From: Pseudomonas fluorescens
GTDB lineage: Bacteria; Pseudomonadota; Gammaproteobacteria; Pseudomonadales; Pseudomonadaceae
Assembly: GCF_001307155.1 (NCBI RefSeq)
Contig: NZ_CP012830.1
Coordinates: forward strand, 1,288,501-1,352,500
Direction: 5' to 3'
DNA: 64,000 nt
Shown: positions 19,679 to 27,503 of the stretch, one piece after another
Numbering within the stretch: the first letter of the stretch is position 1
Layout: each line of letters begins with the position of its first letter
Notes under the pieces: generated by a model
What the model saw: the letters and a program-made list of their open reading frames with translations, nothing else
The model's database searches: none
What the model was told of the DNA's origin: nothing
Made by a program: the position numbers and the translations under genes

Positions 19679-19920
19679 TCGGAGAAATCCACCGCTGTCG
19701 CTTTCTCCTGGCGCGAAGGCAAATCGAGTTCAACCCCACCGTTTGCGCTAAACCGGCTGCGGATCCGGCTACCAAGCCCTCCTGCCCGGTCAACAGTGGC
19801 CAATGCTCTTCCCAGAATCAAACGGGCTTCTTCTTCCATCGAATGCCCATTGTGGGCAGCGGCTATTCGCAGTTGTTCTTTAATCTGGTCGTCAAGGTTT
19901 CGAATCGTGATGCTGGCCAT
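19675..19920 (-). CDS. Type II antitoxin, ribbon-helix-helix (FitA/VapB-like)
   Basis: An 81-residue protein starting MASITIRNLDDQIKEQLRIA, a typical ribbon-helix-helix fold, with HSMEEEARLIL (FitA-like) and a C-terminal tail (GLGSRIRSRF...) that would plug the toxin's active site. ATG 19918-19920 is chosen because AGGAGG lies just upstream; the longer frame to 19947 would run through the operator palindrome. It is expected to bind the toxin and repress its own promoter at 19932-19953. Confidence 0.92.
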   Translation of the reverse strand: MASITIRNLDDQIKEQLRIAAAHNGHSMEEEARLILGRALATVDRAGGLGSRIRSRFSANGGVELDLPSRQEKATAVDFSE

Positions 19921-19931
19921 GATGCCTCCTG

Positions 19932-19953
19932 CAATCAATGAAATCATTGATTG
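19932..19953. promoter_or_regulatory. Perfect palindromic operator of the toxin-antitoxin pair
   Basis: CAATCAATGA and TCATTGATTG form a perfect 10-base inverted repeat with a two-base AA centre, 11 bases upstream of the antitoxin start. Ribbon-helix-helix antitoxins bind such sites as dimers of dimers, so autoregulation is likely. Confidence 0.7.
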
Positions 19954-20002
19954 AGACTAGCACACCCCCCGCTTGTACAACTCAGTAGACCGCCCAGCGG
20001 TC

Positions 20003-20371
20003 TCAAACACAAATCGCATTGGTAAACACCAACCGATTCCCGAACGGATCGCTGATGGTCATGTCCTGGCTCCCCCAGGGCATGGCCTGAATCTGTGGAT
20101 GAGCGAAGCGGTATTCCTTGGCCAGCAATTGCTGCTGGAACACTTCCAGCTCATCGGTCTCGATGCGTAGCGCCGAACCCGGCGTTGCGTCGCCGTGGTG
20201 CTCGGACAGATGCAGCACGCATTCACCTCGCGACACCTGCAGGTAGAGCGGGAAGTTCGCCTCGAAACGGTGCTGCCAGTCGAGCGTGAAACCGAGGAAG
20301 TCGACGTAGAACTCCAGCGCCTTGGCTTCATCGAAGATCCGCAGGATCGGGGTGGTTTTACCGAAGCTCAT
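20003..20371 (-). CDS. Glyoxalase / bleomycin-resistance fold protein
   Basis: A 122-residue vicinal-oxygen-chelate (VOC) protein. The N-terminus TTPILRIFDEAKALEFYVDFLGF and the C-terminal MTISDPFGNRLVFTNAI are the standard two-module pattern of bleomycin-resistance/glyoxalase-fold proteins; the ECVLHLSEHHGDATPGS stretch supplies a possible metal histidine. The substrate is unknown. The last 106 bases are repeated at 19136-19241, on the far side of the toxin-antitoxin pair. A small GACCGC/GCGGTC hairpin (19988-20002) lies just past its stop. Confidence 0.85.
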   Translation of the reverse strand: MSFGKTTPILRIFDEAKALEFYVDFLGFTLDWQHRFEANFPLYLQVSRGECVLHLSEHHGDATPGSALRIETDELEVFQQQLLAKEYRFAHPQIQAMPWGSQDMTISDPFGNRLVFTNAICV

Positions 20372-20491
20372 TGCGCTACTCCCAAACTGAAAGGCCCCAC
20401 TCTAAGTGGGTTGCATGACAGCGCTTCGGCTTGGGGAAGGCATTCTTTAATTGCACAGTGCCATCACTGTGATCAACCCCACAGATCACTG

Positions 20492-21949
20492 TTACCTGAA
20501 GCCTGAACCGAGAGTTCCTTCACGCGCCAAAAACCGCCCTTCCCGACGTCCATTCGGCTGACCATCGATATAGCTGCGCACCCCATTGACCCACACACCG
20601 TCGATGCCTTTGGCCGAACGTTGCGGGTCGTTGAAATCCGCCACATCACGCACGCGCAACGGGTCGAACAGCACCAGATCCGCCCAATGCCCTTCGCGGA
20701 TTTCACCGCGCTGTTTCAGGCCGAAACGCGCCGCCGAGAGCCCGGTCATTTTGTGCACCGCCGTGTGCAGCGGGAACAATCCGAGATCCCGACTGAAGTG
20801 CCCCAGTACCCGTGGAAATGCGCCCCACAACCGTGGATGCGGGAACGGGTCTTCCGGCAAACCGTCGGAACCGATCATCGATAACGGGTGGGCCAGAATG
20901 CGCCGCACATCCGCCTCATCCATGCCGTAATAGACTGCCCCGGCCGGTTGCAGGCGACGGGCCGCATCCAGCAACGGCACGCCCCACTCGGCGGCGATGT
21001 CCATCAGGTCGCGGCCGCCCACGTCAGGGTGTGGTGTCGACCAGGTGATGGTGATGCGAAACGCGTCCGTCACCTGTTTGAGATCCAGGGTCGAGGAGCT
21101 CGCCGCATACGGATAACAATCGCAGCCCACCGGATGGGTTTTCGCGGCGTGCTCAAGGGACGCCAACAGTTGCGGGCTGCGCCCCCAGTTGCCGGCGCCA
21201 GCGCATTTGAGATGGGAAATGATCAGCGGACTTTTCGCGTGGCGAGCAATCTGGAATGCCTCGTCCATGGCCTCCAGCACCGGTTCGAATTCGCTGCGCA
21301 AATGGGTGGTGTAGACCGCGCCGAAAGCTGTCAGCTCTTCAGTCAGTTGCATGACTTCGTCGGTAGATGCCGAGAAGGCGCTGGCGTAGGCCAACCCTGT
21401 GGACAAGCCCAGCGCACCGGCTTCCAGGCTCTCGCGCAATTGCTCGCGCATTGCGGCAATTTCGCTCGACGTTGCAGTGCGAAACAGGTCATCGAGGTGG
21501 TTGCTGCGCAGTGCCGTGTGGCCGACCAATGCGGCCACGTTCAACGTCGGGTTGGCCGCTTCGACCGCCGCACGGTAATCACTGAAACACGGATAAACAA
21601 AGGCTGCGGACGTACCGAGCAGATTCATCGGGTCCGGCGGATCGCCGCGCAAACTCACCGGCGAGGCGCTGATCCCGCAATTGCCAACAATCACCGTGGT
21701 CACGCCCTGGCTGAGCTTGGGCAGCATCTGCGGGTGGCGGATCACCACTGTGTCGTCGTGGGTATGTACGTCAATGAAGCCTGGCGCGAGCACCCGTCCG
21801 GCCGCGTCGATTTCCTCATCGGCGCTGGCCTCCTGCAAATTACCGATGCACGCGATCCGTCCGTTCACAATCGCCACGTCGGCGAGATAACCCGGCGTGT
21901 TGCTGCCGTCGATGATCAGGGCGTTGCGGATCAGCGTGTGGTACTGCAT
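20492..21949 (-). CDS. N-acyl-D-amino-acid deacylase (D-aminoacylase)
   Basis: A 485-residue amidohydrolase-superfamily enzyme that removes the acyl group from N-acyl-D-amino acids. Visible motifs are PGFIDVHTHDD with metal ligands H62 and H64, the GNCG motif with C91 that is specific for D-aminoacylases, IISHLKCAG and the late IGSDGLPED aspartate. Length is usual for the family. The start ATG is one base after the stop of the RpiR gene, so the two are read together, and the longer frame to 22156 overlaps that regulator. The permease-RpiR-deacylase order suggests uptake and hydrolysis of N-acyl-D-amino acids or D-amino-acid derivatives from wall or environmental sources. Confidence 0.9.
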   Translation of the reverse strand: MQYHTLIRNALIIDGSNTPGYLADVAIVNGRIACIGNLQEASADEEIDAAGRVLAPGFIDVHTHDDTVVIRHPQMLPKLSQGVTTVIVGNCGISASPVSLRGDPPDPMNLLGTSAAFVYPCFSDYRAAVEAANPTLNVAALVGHTALRSNHLDDLFRTATSSEIAAMREQLRESLEAGALGLSTGLAYASAFSASTDEVMQLTEELTAFGAVYTTHLRSEFEPVLEAMDEAFQIARHAKSPLIISHLKCAGAGNWGRSPQLLASLEHAAKTHPVGCDCYPYAASSSTLDLKQVTDAFRITITWSTPHPDVGGRDLMDIAAEWGVPLLDAARRLQPAGAVYYGMDEADVRRILAHPLSMIGSDGLPEDPFPHPRLWGAFPRVLGHFSRDLGLFPLHTAVHKMTGLSAARFGLKQRGEIREGHWADLVLFDPLRVRDVADFNDPQRSAKGIDGVWVNGVRSYIDGQPNGRREGRFLAREGTLGSGFR

Positions 21950-21950
21950 G

Positions 21951-22811
21951 TCAGTCTCCCAGCGGCAGATGATCATCGCCGCCACGGTAGTCGTCGAGGG
22001 CGAGCTTGATCCGCCGCAGACGTTCTTGATTGTCTTCAGGATTTGCCAGTGCCAGCTCGGTGGCAAGCACGTCGATGGCCAGCAGCATGCCGTAGCGCGC
22101 CGCCGTCGGTTTGTAGATGAACGAGGTTTCGGCGCTTTGCAGCGGCAGCAGCACATCGGCCAATTGTGCCAACGGCGAGTCGGCCAGGGTGATCGCCAGA
22201 ATGCGTGTGCCGTAGCTGCTCGCCAACTCGACAGCCTCCAGCAGTTCCGGGGTGATGCCGGTCAGCGAACAGGCAATCAGCGCATGCTCCGCGCCCAGTG
22301 AAGCGGCGGTCACGCGCATCATCACCGGGTCATGACAGGCGGCAATCGGGTAGCCGAGGCGCACCAGCCGCACTTGCAGCTCATCGCTACAGAGTGTCGA
22401 GCAACCGCCCATGCCGAATGCGTGAATCATCCGCGCCTTGCCCAGCAATTTCACTGCGTCGGCGAAACGCGACTCATCGAACGCCGACAAATGTTGACGC
22501 AGTGTCGACTCGATATCGCCGACGATCTGCCGATAAAACGCCGACTGCTCCGGCGTCCCCGCCGGGTCGAGAAAACGACTGCCGACCCCGCTGGCCTGAG
22601 CCAGTTGCAGGCGCAGATCGCGCAGGTCTCGGCAACCGACGCTGCGGGCAAAACGCGAGAGTGTCGCGCTGCTGACCTCGGCTCGCAGCGCCAGCTCGTC
22701 GAGGCTCGCTGACGCGGCAAACCCTACGTCGTCGAGCATCAACCGGGCAATCCGCCCTTCACCGGCGCTGAAGGAATCCTGACGTGCGCGAATCTGATAG
22801 AGGATGTCCAT
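21951..22811 (-). CDS. MurR/RpiR family transcriptional regulator
   Basis: A 286-residue regulator with an N-terminal RpiR helix-turn-helix (ARQDSFSAGEGRIARLML, then LALRAEVSSATLSRFARSVG) and a C-terminal SIS sugar-phosphate-binding domain (HAFGMGGCSTLCSDELQVRL, then ACSLTGITPELLEA). Proteins of this family sense phosphosugars or, in D-amino-acid loci, other amide compounds. It lies between the permease (16-base gap) and the deacylase (one-base gap) and very likely controls this operon. Confidence 0.92.
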   Translation of the reverse strand: MDILYQIRARQDSFSAGEGRIARLMLDDVGFAASASLDELALRAEVSSATLSRFARSVGCRDLRDLRLQLAQASGVGSRFLDPAGTPEQSAFYRQIVGDIESTLRQHLSAFDESRFADAVKLLGKARMIHAFGMGGCSTLCSDELQVRLVRLGYPIAACHDPVMMRVTAASLGAEHALIACSLTGITPELLEAVELASSYGTRILAITLADSPLAQLADVLLPLQSAETSFIYKPTAARYGMLLAIDVLATELALANPEDNQERLRRIKLALDDYRGGDDHLPLGD

Positions 22812-22827
22812 TTACCGCACCTGCTGT

Positions 22828-24177
22828 TCAAAGCACATAGGAAAGACCAAGGGTCAGGCCGAACGCGACCAGCGAGATCAAAGTCTCGAGCACCGTCCAG
22901 GTCTTGAAGGTCTGGGTCACGGTCATATTGAAGTACTCCTTGACCAACCAGAAGCCACCGTCGTTGACGTGAGAAAAGATAACCGAGCCCGCACCTGTCG
23001 CCAGCACCAGCAACTCCGGATGGGGATATCCCAGACCAATGGCCACCGGCGCGACAACGCCGGATGCGGTGGTCATGGCCACGGTTGCAGAACCGGTGGC
23101 GATGCGCATCAAGGCCGCGAACAGCCAGCCCATCAACAACGGCGACAAGTGAAACTCATGGGCCAGGCCGACGATCTGGTCAGTCACCCCGGCGTCCACC
23201 AGAATCCGGTTCAAGCCACCGCCGGCGCCCACCAGCAAGGTAATGCTGGCGGTGGGTGCCAGGCACTCATTGGTGAATTTGAGGATCGATTCGCGGTTGA
23301 AACCCTGGGCCAGACCGAGGGTCCAGAAGCTCAGCAATGTCGCCAGCAACAGGGCGATCACCGAGTTACCGATGAACAACAGGAATTGGTTGAAACCGCT
23401 GCCCGGCGTGGAGATCAGATTGGCCCAACCGCCAATCAGCATCAGCACCACCGGCAGCAGAATTGTCGCCATGGTGATGCCGAAACCCGGCAAGCGGTCC
23501 CGTGGTTCGCGCTCGATGAACTGTCGTTCCAACGGGTTTTCCGCAGGCAACTGGATGCGCGGCACGATGAATTTGGCGTACAGAGGACCGGCAATGATCG
23601 CCGTCGGGATGCCGATCAGAATCGCGTAGAGCAACGTCTGCCCCACCGAGGCCTGATAGGCCTGCACCGCGAGCATCGCCGCCGGATGCGGCGGCACCAG
23701 CGCGTGCACCACCGAGAGCCCGGCAACCATCGGCAAACCGACCATCAGAATCGACACGCCTACCCGCCGCGCCACGGTAAAGGCAATCGGCACCAGCAAC
23801 ACAAAACCGACTTCGAAGAACAGCGGCAGGCCCACCAGAAAGGCGATGCAGACCATCGCCCAATGCGCGTTTTTCTCGCCGAAACGCTCGATCAGCGTAC
23901 GCGCCATCTGCTCGGCACCACCGGACTCGGCCATCATCTTGCCGAGCATCGTGCCCAGCGCCACCACCAGCGCAATGTGCCCCAGGGTTTTGCCGACGCC
24001 CGCTTCATACGCGCCCACCACCCCTGACGGCGGCATTCCGGCGAGCAGCGCCAGACCAATGGAAACCAGGGTAATGACAATGAACGGATTGAGTCGGTAA
24101 CGGGCGATCAGAACGATCAGCGCAATGATGGCGATAGCGGCATAAACCAGCAGCCAATAGCCGAAGGACGGTGCCAT
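22828..24177 (-). CDS. GntP family permease (gluconate / D-serine type)
   Basis: A 449-residue inner-membrane transporter with about twelve hydrophobic segments. The GntP pattern is seen in LVPIAFTVARR, VHALVPPHPAAMLA and FSHVNDGGFWLVKEYF. The family includes gluconate permeases and the D-serine permease DsdX; next to an N-acyl-D-amino-acid deacylase, a D-amino-acid-like substrate is the more likely reading, though this is inference. ATG 24175-24177 is chosen because CGAGGAG lies upstream, before the first helix; the longer frame to 24249 adds polar residues unlike the family. It is the first gene of a three-gene minus-strand operon. Confidence 0.88.
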   Translation of the reverse strand: MAPSFGYWLLVYAAIAIIALIVLIARYRLNPFIVITLVSIGLALLAGMPPSGVVGAYEAGVGKTLGHIALVVALGTMLGKMMAESGGAEQMARTLIERFGEKNAHWAMVCIAFLVGLPLFFEVGFVLLVPIAFTVARRVGVSILMVGLPMVAGLSVVHALVPPHPAAMLAVQAYQASVGQTLLYAILIGIPTAIIAGPLYAKFIVPRIQLPAENPLERQFIEREPRDRLPGFGITMATILLPVVLMLIGGWANLISTPGSGFNQFLLFIGNSVIALLLATLLSFWTLGLAQGFNRESILKFTNECLAPTASITLLVGAGGGLNRILVDAGVTDQIVGLAHEFHLSPLLMGWLFAALMRIATGSATVAMTTASGVVAPVAIGLGYPHPELLVLATGAGSVIFSHVNDGGFWLVKEYFNMTVTQTFKTWTVLETLISLVAFGLTLGLSYVL

Positions 24178-24386
24178 GCGGTACTCCTCGAAAAGGGTCA
24201 CGTCGATGTGTTGTGAAACCCATAAATCATTTCGAGGAGCCGCTTTCAAACCTGATGAAAGTAATTTTCGTGAAGAGACAAGAAATGTCGCTCACAGACA
24301 TGCCATGTCGTGATTAATGAAAATGCGCGGTGAGTATTTTCATGGGGCAGAACGAGAACACCGACGGCTGCTGGTGATGGCAAGGA

Positions 24387-25298
24387 TCAGCCTTCAAACA
24401 CCTCGTTCGCGTAACTCGCCAGCTTGCCCTGGATGAAGTCCAGGAAGCATTGAATCCGCAACGCCAGTTGCGAGTTGCGGTAGTACACCGCATTGATCGG
24501 CTGGCGATAGCCACTGTTGGCCTGCGCCAGCAGCAATTTCAGCCGTCCGGCCTTGATGTCATTGATGGTCATGAAATGCGACAGGCACACAATGCCCTGC
24601 CCCTCCAGCGCCAGCTGACGCAGGGTTTCACCGCTGGAGGCGCTGAGGCTCGGCTGAATCTGCCAGCGGTCGCCGTGCACATGACGCAGCGGCCAATGAT
24701 TGAGGCTTTCGGTCTGGGTGAAACCCAGCAGCGAGTGGCCGGCCAATTCGGCAACCGTGGTCGGCGTGCCGTGTTTTTCCAGGTACGCGGGGCTGGCGAG
24801 GATGTGCAGCGGGCTGCCCCCCAGCGAACGCGCATGCAGGGTCGAATCCGCCAACGCTCCGATGCGGATCGCAATGTCGGTGCTTTGCTCCAGCAGGTCG
24901 ATGATCAGGTCGTTGCTGTTGAGTTCCAGCTGGATGTCCGGGTACAGACGGCGAAACTCATCGATGTAGGGCACGATGGCATGCAGCATGAACGGCGACG
25001 CCGCGTTGATCCGCAGCCGTCCGGAAGGTGTCTTGTGACGCGAGGACAGACGCTCTTCGAGCTCGTCCATCTGGTCGAGAATCAGCTTGGCCTGTTCGAA
25101 GAAGTACTTGCCCTCCTCGGTCAGGTCCATGCGCCGCGTGGTGCGGTTGATCAACGTGGTGTCGAGCTTGGCCTCCAGACGCGACAGCGTGCGGCTGACC
25201 GCCGAAGGCGTTTGCCCGACCTGTTCGGCCGCCGCAGAAATCGAACCGCACTCGATCACGCAGACGAAAATCTGCAACTCATCGGATCTGGCTTTCAC
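24387..25298 (-). CDS. LysR family transcriptional regulator
   Basis: A 303-residue LysR regulator with the winged helix-turn-helix at residues 5-60 (SAAAEQVGQTPSAVSRTLSRLE) and a periplasmic-binding-like effector domain. GTG 25296-25298 is chosen since AGGAAGG lies eight or so bases upstream; the longer frame to 25343 starts inside non-coding sequence. It lies downstream of mdaB on the same strand but is separated from it by 257 bases holding a REPIN, so it may have its own promoter. The regulated genes cannot be named; the nearby GntP permease promoter is one candidate. Confidence 0.88.
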   Translation of the reverse strand: MKARSDELQIFVCVIECGSISAAAEQVGQTPSAVSRTLSRLEAKLDTTLINRTTRRMDLTEEGKYFFEQAKLILDQMDELEERLSSRHKTPSGRLRINAASPFMLHAIVPYIDEFRRLYPDIQLELNSNDLIIDLLEQSTDIAIRIGALADSTLHARSLGGSPLHILASPAYLEKHGTPTTVAELAGHSLLGFTQTESLNHWPLRHVHGDRWQIQPSLSASSGETLRQLALEGQGIVCLSHFMTINDIKAGRLKLLLAQANSGYRQPINAVYYRNSQLALRIQCFLDFIQGKLASYANEVFEG

Positions 25299-25346
25299 GT
25301 ATGTCCTTCCTATCGAATGCGCCTTGTGGCGGGAGTCAGGCATTCC

Positions 25347-25496
25347 TTGTGGCGAGGGGGCTCGCCCCCGTTCGGCTGCGCAGCAGTCGTAAACTCACTG
25401 CCCGCACTTAGTCTGAAAATACACGGTGACTGATGTCAGGACCGCTTCGCGCTCCAACGGGGCGGTGCGGCGTTCCGACAAGCCCCCTCGCCACAA
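25347..25496. repeat. REPIN (inverted pair of REP elements)
   Basis: Two REP-type palindromes in opposite orientation: TTGTGGCGAGGGGGCTCGCC at the left end and its inverted partner (GCCCCCTCGCCACAA) at the right. Internal motifs (GCTGCGCAGCAG, GGGCGGTGCGGCGTTCCGAC) recur at 33310 and 40287. It fills the gap between mdaB and a LysR gene. Confidence 0.85.
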
Positions 25497-25555
25497 GTAA
25501 AAACGTGCCACTGCTCAGGTGTTCGATAGTAGCCGGATGCGAGACATAACGCAGG

Positions 25556-26146
25556 TTACGCCGGCAAGTTGAACACTTGCTTGAGGTGCTGTTCGTAGCG
25601 CGCGACGTCGGCTTCAATGTTCGGCCGCTTCATCACGTCGACACACAGGAAGGTCGGCAGGCCACTCATGCCGAGGAAGGTGTTGGCCTTGTGGAACGGG
25701 AAGTACACCGCATCCACGCCCTTGGCTTCGAAGAAGTCGCTCGGGTCGTCGAACGCTTGCTGCGGTGCGTTCCAGGTCAGCGACAGCATGTACTGCTTGC
25801 CCTGCACCAGGCCGCCACTGCCGTATTTCTGCGAAGCATCGGAGCGGGTCCGGCCGTCGCTGGCGTAGAGGCTGCCGTGGCCTTCGGTGAAGACTTCGTC
25901 GATGTACTTTTTCACGATCCATGGCGCGCCCATCCACCAGCCCGGCATCTGGTAAATGATCACGTCGGCCCAGAGGAACTTGGCGACTTCTTCAGCGACG
26001 TCGTAGCCCTCGTCGATGTGGGTCACTTTCACGTCGACACCGCCGCGATCCAGCACGCTCAAGGCAGCTTCGTGCAGGGTAGCGTTGTAGCGACCATCGG
26101 AGTGGGCGAATTTCTTGCCACCGTTGAGCAATAGAACTTTTTTCAT
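25556..26146 (-). CDS. mdaB: NAD(P)H:quinone oxidoreductase, modulator of drug activity B
   Basis: A 196-residue flavodoxin-fold quinone reductase. KKVLLLNGGKKFAHSDGRYN is the N-terminal FMN/FAD loop of MdaB, with QMPGWWMGAPWIVKKYIDEV and SLTWNAPQQAF further on, all close to the E. coli protein. The enzyme reduces quinones by two electrons and so avoids semiquinone radicals. The second in-frame ATG (26144-26146) is used because GAGG lies upstream and the family begins MKKVL. It faces a YgiN-like gene across 201 bases. Confidence 0.93.
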   Translation of the reverse strand: MKKVLLLNGGKKFAHSDGRYNATLHEAALSVLDRGGVDVKVTHIDEGYDVAEEVAKFLWADVIIYQMPGWWMGAPWIVKKYIDEVFTEGHGSLYASDGRTRSDASQKYGSGGLVQGKQYMLSLTWNAPQQAFDDPSDFFEAKGVDAVYFPFHKANTFLGMSGLPTFLCVDVMKRPNIEADVARYEQHLKQVFNLPA

Positions 26147-26347
26147 GGGAAGCCTCATCAGGGTCCGATGCGCCGCGCTGTGGATAAGTCGCGGGATCGA
26201 AAAGTTTTAAATTTGATGGCGGCAGAGTATCGATGACCCTTCCCATGAATAAGCCCGAAGCCGGCAAAATACATTTGACCGAAACGCACGAATCACCAGC
26301 TGATTGTTGCCATAGAATTTTCTCAACCCTGACTTGAGGAATTCTGC

Positions 26348-26662
26348 ATGAGCGAGCAACACGGTTTCATCCTGCACGCCAAAACCCGCCCCGAAAAAGC
26401 CGACGCCTTCGAGGCCCTGTTCCGCGCTTACGTCGAACCCAGTCGCGCCGAACCTGGCTGCATCGAGTACCACATGCTGCGCGACCAGCAAGACCCGACG
26501 CTGTTTATCTTCTACGAGATCTGGCAATCCCGGGCCCATCTGGACGTGCACTCGAACCTGCCGCACATGCAGCAGTTTTTCGAGAACCGCATGGATTACC
26601 TGGAACGCGATTTCGATATCCGCCGCATCGACATGCTCAGTCCATCATCGGCTAGCCGCTGA
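26348..26662 (+). CDS. Antibiotic biosynthesis monooxygenase domain protein, YgiN-like
   Basis: A 104-residue ABM-fold dimeric alpha-beta barrel protein (FILHAKTRPEKADAFEALFR, then EPGCIEYHMLRDQQDPTLFIFYEIW). The closest named relatives are the putative quinol monooxygenase YgiN group. In E. coli ygiN is next to mdaB and the two are thought to form a quinone redox cycle; here the two genes are divergent neighbours. Its last 11 bases overlap the end of the convergent exporter gene. Confidence 0.85.
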   Translation: MSEQHGFILHAKTRPEKADAFEALFRAYVEPSRAEPGCIEYHMLRDQQDPTLFIFYEIWQSRAHLDVHSNLPHMQQFFENRMDYLERDFDIRRIDMLSPSSASR

Positions 26663-27416
26663 TCAGCAGATGGCCGCCGAGTATTCCAAGGCCGACGAAG
26701 AACACCCGCTTGAACAACACGGCGCTGATCCGCTCTCGCAACCATTGCCCCAGCAGCATGCCGAGCAGCGCCGGGATCAGGGCGAGCAGTGAAGCACTCA
26801 ATTCGCCGTCGCCGAGCGCCCCGCGCCACATCAAGCCGGCAGCGAGTGCCAGGGTCGACACGGTGAACGCCAGGCCCAACGCCTGCACCAGTTGATCCTT
26901 GTTCAACCCCAGCGCTTGCAGATACGGCACCGTCGGAATCACAAAGACGCCGGTGGCCGAGGTGATGATGCCAGTCAGCGCACCACTGAGCGGGCCGAGC
27001 CAGCCTTCGGTTTTACTACTGACCCGCAAGGTGGGCAGAAACAATCCGCTCAAGGCATAGAGCAATAGCGCCGCCCCAAGTCCTCGCACCACCCACTCCC
27101 CGCTTCCAATCCCCACCCACAACGTACCCGCACCGGTACCGACAAATATCGCCAGCAGCATGGGCCACAGCCGTTTGATCAACGGACGCAAATGCCCACC
27201 GAACGCCAGTTGCCAGACGTTAGTCAGCGTCGCCGGAATGATCAGCAATGCCGCAGCCTGTGCCGGAGCCATAGCCAGACCAAGCAAGCCCATGGCAACG
27301 GTCGGCAGCCCAAGGCCGATCACGCCTTTGATCATCCCGGCCATCAGAAAGGTGACAATCACCAATAAAGACAAGGCCAGACCGAGGTTTTGATAGAACG
27401 CGAGAGGAGTATTCAT
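26652..27416 (-). CDS. TSUP family (TauE/SafE) sulfite/anion exporter
   Basis: A 254-residue membrane protein with about eight hydrophobic segments in two repeats. The TSUP motif pattern is seen as GMIKGVIGLGLPTVAMGLL near the N-terminus and GALTGIITSATGVFVIP in the second half. Members carry sulfite, sulfoacetate or other small anions across the inner membrane; the substrate here is not evident. ATG 27414-27416 has GAGAGGAG upstream; the longer frame to 27587 overlaps the divergent regulator. Confidence 0.88.
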   Translation of the reverse strand: MNTPLAFYQNLGLALSLLVIVTFLMAGMIKGVIGLGLPTVAMGLLGLAMAPAQAAALLIIPATLTNVWQLAFGGHLRPLIKRLWPMLLAIFVGTGAGTLWVGIGSGEWVVRGLGAALLLYALSGLFLPTLRVSSKTEGWLGPLSGALTGIITSATGVFVIPTVPYLQALGLNKDQLVQALGLAFTVSTLALAAGLMWRGALGDGELSASLLALIPALLGMLLGQWLRERISAVLFKRVFFVGLGILGGHLLISG

Positions 27417-27503
27417 GGCGTTATCCTGGGCCTTTCGAAGGGCCCTGAAAATCTGCCATATACTGAGCCTGCCTCTTGTTTTAACAGAGCCTTGGAAACG
27501 CCC

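Noticed and set aside
19675..19947. Longer start for the antitoxin at 19947
   Set aside because: It would place the operator palindrome inside the coding region and lacks the AGGAGG that precedes the ATG at 19920.
19094..19990. Integrase or transposase that could explain the flanking repeats
   Set aside because: All frames between the repeats were read; only the two toxin-antitoxin genes are credible.
20888..24027. Two long plus-strand frames (373 and 407 codons) opposite the deacylase and GntP permease genes
   Set aside because: They mirror well-identified minus-strand genes and give arginine- and histidine-rich low-complexity sequence with no start signals.
25347..25496. Repeated palindromes considered as a possible CRISPR or attachment site
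   Set aside because: The repeats are inverted pairs spread one by one over the window, not direct repeats with regular spacers, and they match the Pseudomonas REP/REPIN pattern.
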